The translations under genes and the position numbers were made by a program. Shown here in pieces: positions 30,656 through 37,711 of a stretch of DNA of 37,711 bases (positions within the stretch are counted from its first letter, which is position 1; every line of letters begins with the position of its first letter). The notes beneath the pieces are model-generated. The model saw nothing but the letters and a program-made list of their open reading frames with translations, was not told where the DNA came from and did not search any database. Origin of the DNA: an uncultured Oscillospiraceae bacterium (GTDB lineage: Bacteria; Bacillota; Clostridia; Oscillospirales; Oscillospiraceae); contig CAJFNZ010000035.1 of NCBI GenBank assembly GCA_904395905.1, positions 1 through 37,711 on the forward strand, read 5' to 3'.

Positions 30656-31186
30656 CTAGGACAGGTATGACACCAGGCTCTCCACGGCGCCCCGCAGGGC
30701 TTGGAAAACGGAGGCCAGGAAGCCCGGCGACTGCTCGCCCAGCACCTCGGCCCGGTCGGCGCTGGTCAGATTCAGGTACACCGTCTCGATGGACGTGGGC
30801 TGCACCATGCCCAGCTCCCGGGCGCGCGTTTCAATGGCCGCCAGGTCAATCTGCCCCTCGTACTGGGAGGTCAGGGCCTGCTGCTCCTCCTGGAGGGCGG
30901 CCAGCTCCTCCTGGAGCCGCCCCACCTCCGAGGTGGCCTCGTACAGCTGCACATAGCTGAAAATGACCATCACCAGCATCAGCGCCGCCGCCACCAGCCC
31001 GAGGGCCGCAAAGGGCGAGACGGCGGTCTTGGCCTTGACCCGCTGCCGCCGCACCGGGCGGGGCCGCTCCTCGGGGAGGCCGGGGCCCCGGGGCTTCGGG
31101 ACGGCGTTGCCGTAGGTCCGGATGTCGTAAGCCGCCGAGCCGTTGGAGCGGTATCGGCTGCCGCGCAGGTCTTGGGAAGCTGCCAT
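30656..31186 (-). CDS. ftsL: Cell division protein FtsL-like
   Basis: A 176-residue bitopic membrane protein. A basic cytoplasmic N-terminus (1-55) is followed by one membrane helix (about 58-82, 'FAALGLVAAALMLVMVIFSYVQL') and a leucine-zipper-like coiled coil ('SEVGRLQEELAALQEEQQAL', about 86-105), then 'IETRARELGMVQPT', the FtsL/DivIC signature. It sits between rsmH and the class B PBP as in other dcw clusters and should form the FtsQLB-type complex with FtsQ. It is longer than the usual 100-120 residues, because of both the N-terminal extension and a C-terminal tail. ATG 31186 has AAAGGAGC upstream. Confidence 0.85.
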   Translation of the reverse strand: MAASQDLRGSRYRSNGSAAYDIRTYGNAVPKPRGPGLPEERPRPVRRQRVKAKTAVSPFAALGLVAAALMLVMVIFSYVQLYEATSEVGRLQEELAALQEEQQALTSQYEGQIDLAAIETRARELGMVQPTSIETVYLNLTSADRAEVLGEQSPGFLASVFQALRGAVESLVSYLS

Positions 31187-31231
31187 GGAAGATCCGCTCC
31201 TTTCCGGAAAGAATTGGCCCGGCGCCGGCCG

Positions 31232-32164
31232 TCACAGTTTTTCGGCCACCCGCAGCTTGGCGCTGCGGGCCCGCGGGTTGCGCTCCAGCTCCTCGGGGCC
31301 GGAGACGATGGGTTTTTTCGTGAGGATCCGCACCTGCGGCGTCCGGCCGCAGACGCACACCGGGAAGCTGGGCGGGCAGATGCAGCCCCGGGCCGCCTCC
31401 TGCATGGCGTTTTTCACCAGCCGGTCCTCCAGCGAGTGGAAGGTGATGACGGCCAGCCGGCCGCCGGTCCGCAGCCGGGGCACCGCCCGGCGGAGCATCT
31501 CGTCCACGGCCGCCAGCTCGTCGTTGACGGCGATGCGGATGGCCTGGAAGGTCCGCTTGGCCGGGTGCTGCTTCTCCCGCAGGGCCTGGGGCGGCATGGC
31601 CCCGCGGACGACGTCCACCAGCTCCAGGGTGGTGGCGATGGGCCGCTCCGCCCTGCGCCGGACGACGGCCGCGGCAATCTGCGGGGCGTAGCGCTCCTCG
31701 CCGTAGGCGTAGAGGATCCGCCGCAGCTCCTCCTGGGGCCACCGGTTGACCACCTCATAGGCCGTCAGCCCCTGCTCGCCGTCCATGCGCATATCCAGCG
31801 GCGCGTCGGCCATGTAGGAAAAGCCCCGGGCCGCGTCGTCCAGCTGGGGCGACGAGACGCCCAGGTCAAAGAGCATCCCGTCCACCTGGCCGACGCCCAG
31901 GTTGTCGAGGAGCTCGTCCAGCTGCCGGAAGTTCCCGCGGACCAGGGTCACCCGGTCCTGCCAGGGCCGGAGCCGCTCGGCCGCGGCCGCCAGGGCCGCC
32001 GGGTCCCGGTCCACGCCGATGAGGCGGCCGGTTGTCAGCTGCCGGGCAATCTCCCGGCTGTGGCCGGCGCCGCCGAGGGTGCCGTCCAGATAGACGCCGT
32101 CGGGCCGCACGGCCAGCGCCTCGAGGCACTCGCGCAGCAGCACCGACACGTGTTGAAATTCCAT
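31232..32164 (-). CDS. rsmH: 16S rRNA (cytosine(1402)-N(4))-methyltransferase
   Basis: A 310-residue SAM-dependent enzyme (formerly MraW) that methylates N4 of C1402 in 16S rRNA. 'HVSVLLRECLEAL' (5-17), 'YLDGTLGGAGHSREI' (25-39, SAM motif I), 'VDGMLFDLGVSSPQLDDAARGFSY' and 'RIAVNDELAAVDEML' are family signatures; the C-terminal 'RNPRARSAKLRVAEK' is typical. It overlaps the mraZ stop codon by one base (TGATG), so translation is coupled. Confidence 0.97.
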   Translation of the reverse strand: MEFQHVSVLLRECLEALAVRPDGVYLDGTLGGAGHSREIARQLTTGRLIGVDRDPAALAAAAERLRPWQDRVTLVRGNFRQLDELLDNLGVGQVDGMLFDLGVSSPQLDDAARGFSYMADAPLDMRMDGEQGLTAYEVVNRWPQEELRRILYAYGEERYAPQIAAAVVRRRAERPIATTLELVDVVRGAMPPQALREKQHPAKRTFQAIRIAVNDELAAVDEMLRRAVPRLRTGGRLAVITFHSLEDRLVKNAMQEAARGCICPPSFPVCVCGRTPQVRILTKKPIVSGPEELERNPRARSAKLRVAEKL

Positions 32165-32580
32165 CAGAAGCCCAGCTCCTCCATGGCCGCGGCCACGTTC
32201 TCCGGCGTCAGGGTCTCCTGCTCCAACGCCTCATAGGCCGCCGAATCCCAGATCTCCGCGTGGCCGCCCTGGCCGATGAAGGTGACCTCCTGGCCCAGGC
32301 CGGCGTACTGGCGCAGGTCGGCCGGTATCAGGAAGCGCCCCTGGCGGTCCGGCTCGCACTTGGCCGCGTTGGCGAAGAGGAAGCGCATCTTCCGGGACTG
32401 GGACATGGGCAGGTTGTTGTACCGCTCGAGGATCTTCGCCCACCCCTCCTCGGTGTAGACCGACAGGCAGTGGTCCAGGCCCAGCGTCACGTAGAACGCC
32501 TCGCCCAGCTCCTCGCGCAGCTTGGCCGGCACAAAGAGACGGCCCTTGGGGTCTACCGCATGTTTGTATTTCCCGTACAT
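32164..32580 (-). CDS. mraZ: Transcriptional regulator MraZ
   Basis: A 138-residue DNA-binding protein of the SpoVT-AbrB fold, the autoregulator of dcw operons. Two tandem copies of the family motif are visible: 'HAVDPKGRLFVPAKLREEL' (about 7-25) and 'CEPDRQGRFLIPADLRQYA' (about 75-93). The track ORF starts upstream at 33027; ATG 32580 gives the canonical 'MYGKYKHAVDPKGR' and has GGAAGGGGG upstream. First gene of the dcw cluster, driven by the promoter at 32650-32678. Repeated AGTGGA motifs lie between promoter and gene, as expected for MraZ self-binding. Confidence 0.95.
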   Translation of the reverse strand: MYGKYKHAVDPKGRLFVPAKLREELGEAFYVTLGLDHCLSVYTEEGWAKILERYNNLPMSQSRKMRFLFANAAKCEPDRQGRFLIPADLRQYAGLGQEVTFIGQGGHAEIWDSAAYEALEQETLTPENVAAAMEELGF

Positions 32581-32605
32581 TCGGCCGACCCCCTTCCGTC
32601 CGCTT

Positions 32606-32642
32606 TCCACTGTGCGCCATTTTTTATCCCTTTCGCTCCACT
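32606..32642 (-). promoter_or_regulatory. Candidate MraZ operator repeats
   Basis: Two direct AGTGGA copies on the minus strand (32642-32637 and 32611-32606), with intermediate GGGAT and TGGCG steps between them. MraZ is known to bind short direct GTGG/TGGG-type repeats just upstream of its own gene. The motif assignment here is by eye. Confidence 0.4.
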
Positions 32643-32649
32643 TATCTAT

Positions 32650-32678
32650 ACTATACCGTGTTCGTTTCGAGATTGCAA
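32650..32678 (-). promoter_or_regulatory. Sigma-A-type promoter of the dcw cluster (mraZ)
   Basis: Minus strand: TTGCAA, 17-bp spacer, TATAGT, with a second overlapping TATAG just after. The leader to mraZ is about 62 bases. Confidence 0.72.
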
Positions 32679-32749
32679 TCCCCGCAGCGAATTTTCTGCG
32701 TGAAAATTTTGGCACATTTCTGGTGTTTCGTCCAGTTTTTCCGATTTTT

Positions 32750-32761
32750 GAACGTATGTTC
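32750..32761. promoter_or_regulatory. LexA/SOS-box-like palindrome upstream of mraZ
   Basis: GAACGTATGTTC, a perfect match to the Gram-positive LexA (DinR) core GAAC-N4-GTTC, with a C-side flanking match on the minus strand (CGAACATACGTTC). It lies about 72 bases upstream of the mraZ -35. The rest of 32581-33048 holds the mraZ promoter, the clpC terminator and otherwise no gene. Confidence 0.5.
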
Positions 32762-32986
32762 GCAATCCCCGCCGGCCGGGCGGCGGCCCGCTGCCGCCCC
32801 ATGCCGCCGCCCGGTCCCGTGCCGGCTCCTCCCGCCTTTGGGCAACTTGTTGGCCGCAAAAACCGTCTAATTTCAATCCCCGTCCCGCCCCATCGCTTCC
32901 GCCGGCGATTCCCATGAAACCCCGCGATGGCGGCGCTTTCCCCTCCAACGGCCGGCGCCCGGCAACGCGCAAGAGGCGGCCCCGTT

Positions 32987-33024
32987 GGAAGCAAACCGGC
33001 GGCCCGCCGCAGCGGACCGCCGGT
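32987..33024 (-). terminator. Hairpin terminator after clpC
   Basis: 13-base arms (32995-33007 and 33012-33024) pair fully in the minus transcript, with one G-U wobble: ACCGGCGGTCCGC and GCGGGCCGCCGGT. TTTGCTTCC follows, so the U-run is poor. Confidence 0.55.
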
Positions 33025-33048
33025 CATTTTGCCGAACTGGTTTCGATT

Positions 33049-35385
<2,337 letters not shown>

Positions 35386-35402
35386 GGTTCCGCCTCCTTT
35401 GT

Positions 35403-35425
35403 CCGCTGAGAAGTTTTCCCAGCGG
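35403..35425 (-). promoter_or_regulatory. Stem-loop at the 5' end of the clpC mRNA
   Basis: In the minus transcript, CCGCTGGGAA and TTCTCAGCGG pair over 10 bp (one G-U) with a 3-nt loop. It starts right at the predicted transcription start and ends just before ACAAAGGAGG. Candidate mRNA stabiliser or translational switch. Confidence 0.5.
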
Positions 35426-35432
35426 CGGCGGA

Positions 35433-35438
35433 ATTATA
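35433..35438 (-). promoter_or_regulatory. -10 element of the clpC promoter
   Basis: Consensus TATAAT on the minus strand, but no recognisable -35 sits 16-18 bp upstream (the region is GCGCGCCGGAG). No CtsR operator (GGTCAAA repeat) or CIRCE element is visible. Activator dependence or another sigma factor is possible. Confidence 0.5.
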
Positions 35439-35473
35439 CCCCTTCCCCGGGAATCTCCGGCGCGCCGCGCGGA

Positions 35474-35507
35474 AGAAAAAAAGGACGGCTCCGATGGAGC
35501 CGTCCTT
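35474..35507 (-). terminator. Intrinsic terminator after rplS
   Basis: 12-bp perfect stem AAGGACGGCTCC and GGAGCCGTCCTT with a short loop, followed on the minus strand by TTTTTCTTCC. A textbook terminator. Confidence 0.93.
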
Positions 35508-35517
35508 TTCGTCGGGA

Positions 35518-35859
35518 TTACACCTTTTCCTTGACCTTGGCAGCCTTGCCCAGGCGGTCGCGCAGGTAGTAGAGCTTGGCCCGGCGGACCTTGCCGTGGC
35601 GAACCACCTCAATCTTCTCCAGCAGCGGGGAGTGGAGCTGGAAGACCTTCTCACAGCCCACGCCGTAGCTGAGGCGGCGGACGGTGATGGACTCCTCGAG
35701 GCCGCCGTGCTTCTTGGCGATGACGGTGCCCTCGAACACCTGGACTCTCTCGCGGGAGCCTTCCTTAATCTTCACATGAACGCGGACCGTGTCGCCCACG
35801 CTGACCTGGGGCGCGTCCTCCTTCATGTACTGGCTGGCCAGTGCCTTCATCAGATCCAT
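35518..35859 (-). CDS. rplS: 50S ribosomal protein L19
   Basis: A 113-residue ribosomal protein at the 30S-50S interface. '[35 protein letters not shown]' (19-53), '[45 protein letters not shown]' are hallmark L19 sequence; length is normal. ATG 35859 has AAGGAGGAC upstream. It is monocistronic here, with its own promoter, a structured leader and a strong terminator; the usual rpsP-rimM-trmD neighbours are absent. Confidence 0.97.
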   Translation of the reverse strand: MDLMKALASQYMKEDAPQVSVGDTVRVHVKIKEGSRERVQVFEGTVIAKKHGGLEESITVRRLSYGVGCEKVFQLHSPLLEKIEVVRHGKVRRAKLYYLRDRLGKAAKVKEKV

Positions 35860-35871
35860 GTTTCTTGTCCT

Positions 35872-35955
35872 CCTTGCAGATTCGGACGTTCATGCCGCAG
35901 GGAACGCCGCAGCACCGCAGTGCCGGCAGCGGCAGAGGACCACCCGTAAAGACCT
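35872..35955 (-). ncRNA. Structured rplS leader, candidate L19 autoregulatory element
   Basis: The approximately 95-base leader contains a long GC stem around GCCGC...GCGGC with an inner GCAC/GTGC hairpin (about 35900-35930), followed by CGGCATGAACGTCC and the ribosome binding site. L19 leaders that control rplS are known in Bacillota. I judge similarity by position and shape only, not by a covariance model. Confidence 0.4.
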
Positions 35956-35959
35956 GCTC

Positions 35960-35988
35960 ATTCTACCACGGATGTCCCGAAAAAGCAA
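35960..35988 (-). promoter_or_regulatory. Sigma-A-type promoter of rplS
   Basis: Minus strand: TTGCTT, 17-bp spacer, TAGAAT. It lies in the gap after the aminotransferase gene. Confidence 0.7.
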
Positions 35989-36016
35989 GGAGTTTTTCGG
36001 GGAATTTGCGGTGATT

Positions 36017-37207
36017 TCAGCCCATGACCGACCGGAGCGCCCCGCCCAGGAGCTTGACGCCCTCGACAATCCGGTCGTCCTCCATGGTGGAGTAGTTCAG
36101 GCGGAAGGCCGAGCACGGCGCGTCCATGTCCACCATGAAGGTGCTGCCGGGCACGAAGACCACCTTCTGGGCGATGCACGCCTTGGCCACCTCGCGGGTG
36201 TCGTAGCCGCCGTGCATATCGCACCAGACGAAGAGGCCCCCCTTGGGCACCGTGTGGGTCACGGCCTTGGGCAGGTACTCGTCGATGGCGTCGAGCATCA
36301 CCTGGCACTTGTGCCGGTAGAGGACGCGCATCTTGGCGATGCTCTCGTCGATGTCGTACCGCTTCAGGTACTCGTACGTCATCAGCTGGTTCAGGATGGG
36401 CGTGTGGACGTCGGCGTTCTGCTTGGAGTCCACCATCTTGACGACGACGTCCTTCTGGGCCACGGCGTAGCCCACGCGGAGGCCGGGCGAGAGGATCTTC
36501 GAGAAGGAGTTGCAGTAGATGACGATGCCCTCGGTGTCCATGGACTTGTACGTCGGCAGCTTCGTGCCGTCAAAGGTCAACTCGCCGTAGGGGTTGTCCT
36601 CGAGAATCATCACGCCGTGGCGGACGCAGGCGTCGTAGACGGCCCGGCGCTTCTCCAGGCTGGTGGTAATGCCAGTGGGGTTGTGGAAGCTGGGAATCGT
36701 GTAAAAGAGCTTGGCGTTCCGGTTCTCCTCCATCGCCCGCTCCAGCGCGGCCACGTCCACGCCGTCCTCCTCCAGCTTCACACCCACCAGGCGGGCCGCA
36801 AAGGCCCGGAAGGAGTTCAGCGCGCCCACGAAGCTGGGCTCCTCCACCAGCACCACGTCGCCCTCGTCGCAGAACACCTTCGCGGCCAGGTCCACCGCCT
36901 GGGTGCCGCCGGTGACGATGAACAGGTCGTCAAACTCCCGGCCGATGCCGTCGTGCGCCTTGAGCCGCTCCACCATCAGCTGGCGGAAGGGGGCATAGCC
37001 CCGGGGGGTGTTGTACTGGAGGGCCAGGGCGGGCTGCTCCAGCAGCAGCTCCCGGGCAATCTCCGCCAGGGCCACGTTGGGGAACGTCTCCGTGGCCGGA
37101 TTGCCGCCGGCCAGGGAGATGACCGACGGGTCGCCGGCAAAGCGGAGAATTTCTTCCACGGCCGAGCCGCTGATTTGATTGGCCTTGTTCGAGAATCGGT
37201 ACTGCAT
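36017..37207 (-). CDS. PLP-dependent aminotransferase, class I/II (2-aminoadipate/MocR-catalytic type)
   Basis: A 396-residue fold-type I aminotransferase. The PLP Lys is in 'CNSFSKILSPGLRVGY' (about 232-247), the PLP-binding Asp-Asn in 'MILEDNPYGEL' and the substrate Arg in 'CSAFRLNYS' near the C-terminus. 'SLAGGNPATETFP' and 'QYNTPRGYAPFRQLM' place it with LysN/2-aminoadipate and aromatic aminotransferases related to the MocR/GntR catalytic domain, but with no N-terminal helix-turn-helix. The amino donor is not determined. ATG 37207 has AAAGGGGAC upstream; it has its own promoter and stands alone. Confidence 0.9.
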   Translation of the reverse strand: MQYRFSNKANQISGSAVEEILRFAGDPSVISLAGGNPATETFPNVALAEIARELLLEQPALALQYNTPRGYAPFRQLMVERLKAHDGIGREFDDLFIVTGGTQAVDLAAKVFCDEGDVVLVEEPSFVGALNSFRAFAARLVGVKLEEDGVDVAALERAMEENRNAKLFYTIPSFHNPTGITTSLEKRRAVYDACVRHGVMILEDNPYGELTFDGTKLPTYKSMDTEGIVIYCNSFSKILSPGLRVGYAVAQKDVVVKMVDSKQNADVHTPILNQLMTYEYLKRYDIDESIAKMRVLYRHKCQVMLDAIDEYLPKAVTHTVPKGGLFVWCDMHGGYDTREVAKACIAQKVVFVPGSTFMVDMDAPCSAFRLNYSTMEDDRIVEGVKLLGGALRSVMG

Positions 37208-37242
37208 GGTCTGTCCCCTTTTCTTTGGTGATTTATCGCTTT

Positions 37243-37271
37243 ATTATACTGCATTTCCGCCGGCCCGTCAA
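37243..37271 (-). promoter_or_regulatory. Sigma-A-type promoter of the aminotransferase gene
   Basis: Minus strand: TTGACG, 17-bp spacer, TATAAT, about 36 bases before the ATG. One of the strongest promoters in the window. Confidence 0.8.
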
Positions 37272-37285
37272 CCGGCGGGCCCGCA

Positions 37286-37318
37286 AAACGGCGAAGCGGG
37301 CCGCGTGATGCGGCCCGC
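37286..37318 (-). terminator. Terminator hairpin after thrS
   Basis: 9-bp perfect stem GCGGGCCGC and GCGGCCCGC, 5-nt loop, followed on the minus strand by TTCGCCGTTTTG. The U-run is interrupted. It is just after the thrS stop codon. Confidence 0.6.
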
Positions 37319-37325
37319 CCGATTT

Positions 37326-37711
37326 TTATACATTCCGGCCTTTCGATTGGACTTCCTCGAGGATCCGATTGCAGAAGGCCTCCACGGACATCGCGCCCTC
37401 GTCGCCGCCGCGGCGGGTCCGGACGGCCACCTGGCCGTTCTCCCGCTCCTTGTCGCCGATGACCAGCATGAAGGGCACCTTCTCCATCTGGGCCTCGCGG
37501 ATCTTCTTGCCGATTTTCTCGTTGCGCAGATCCAGCGCCACCCGCAGCCCCTTGGCCTCCAGGGCCTGACGCACCTGGTCGGCGTAGTCGTCCACCCGGT
37601 CGGTGATGGTCAGCACCTTCACCTGGGTCGGATGCAGCCAGGTGGGGAACGCGCCGGCGAAGTGCTCGGTGATGACGCCGATGAACCGCTCGATGGAGCC
37701 CAGCAGCGCCC
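37326..37711 (-). CDS. thrS: Threonine-tRNA ligase, C-terminal part (gene runs off the window)
   Basis: About 127 residues of the C-terminus of threonyl-tRNA synthetase. Reading upstream of the track ORF, the frame stays open to the window edge with 'ALLGSIERFIGVITEHFAGA', the end of the catalytic domain, then 'FPTWLHPTQVKVLTITDR' and the anticodon-binding domain 'KVPFMLVIGDKERENGQVAV', ending 'RTRRGGDEGAMSVEAF...'. These are hallmark ThrRS sequences. The internal start in the track (37622) is not real. Any T-box leader would be outside the window. Confidence 0.95.
   Translation of the reverse strand, partial: ALLGSIERFIGVITEHFAGAFPTWLHPTQVKVLTITDRVDDYADQVRQALEAKGLRVALDLRNEKIGKKIREAQMEKVPFMLVIGDKERENGQVAVRTRRGGDEGAMSVEAFCNRILEEVQSKGRNV

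Noticed and set aside
32164-33027. A 287-residue extended MraZ ORF
   Set aside because: The N-terminal extension covers the mraZ promoter, SOS-like box and clpC terminator. The real MraZ begins at 32580 with the standard sequence.
35386-35475. CtsR or CIRCE heat-shock operator before clpC
   Set aside because: No GGTCAAA direct repeat and no TTAGCACTC inverted repeat could be found in the region.

Overview
This window is a high-GC stretch of a Gram-positive (Bacillota, class Clostridia) chromosome. It most resembles an Oscillospiraceae-type gut anaerobe. The clues are a dcw cluster with a meso-DAP type MurE, a PASTA-containing SpoVD/FtsI-type transpeptidase, a YerC/TrpR-like regulator, MazF of the Bacillus EndoA type, an M20 PepD, strong GGAGG ribosome binding sites, frequent GTG/TTG starts, and classic -35/-10 promoters with 17-bp spacers. 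The species cannot be named from this window alone. Almost every gene is on the minus strand. The only plus-strand genes are a three-gene cassette at 6300-7410.

Layout in plus coordinates (minus-strand genes are transcribed right to left). 29-1632: an AllA-like cupin, a conserved hypothetical protein and a small secreted protein. 1726-6065: an operon of nucleoside deaminase, DUF188 protein, pepD, nnrD, lipoprotein and an orphan mazF toxin, driven by a promoter at 6113-6141. 6206-7462: a divergent plus-strand cassette of three small membrane proteins that share an N-terminal motif; two of them also share an 11-residue C-terminal tail. It has its own promoter and a bidirectional terminator and is visibly less GC-rich than its flanks. 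I cannot assign it to a known family, and it is the best candidate for something undescribed. 7493-8399: a macro-domain protein coupled to a DUF5655 protein. 8610-9947: a secreted CE1-type esterase.

10214-17978: a long tightly packed operon (yerC, SAM methyltransferase, hslO, membrane hypothetical, recD2, comFC, mreB, APC permease) with start/stop overlaps and a promoter at 17950-17978. 18047-32678: a dcw cell-division and cell-wall cluster in the order mraZ, rsmH, ftsL, PBP (spoVD/ftsI), murE, murF, hairpin-rich spacer, mraY, ftsW/spoVE, murG, murA, ftsQ, ftsZ. murD, murC and ftsA are absent from it. It makes UDP-MurNAc-pentapeptide, lipid I and lipid II, and the divisome. 33049-35385: a ClpC-type AAA+ unfoldase. 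35518-35859: ribosomal protein L19 with a structured leader. 36017-37207: a PLP aminotransferase. 37326-37711: the 3' end of thrS.

Regulatory features read directly include about a dozen sigma-A-like promoters and several intrinsic terminators. Three genes have stem-loops at the predicted mRNA 5' end. There is a LexA/SOS-like palindrome upstream of mraZ, and a series of five hairpins between murF and mraY that looks like a dispersed intergenic repeat. No tRNA, rRNA, CRISPR array, transposase or phage gene was seen.
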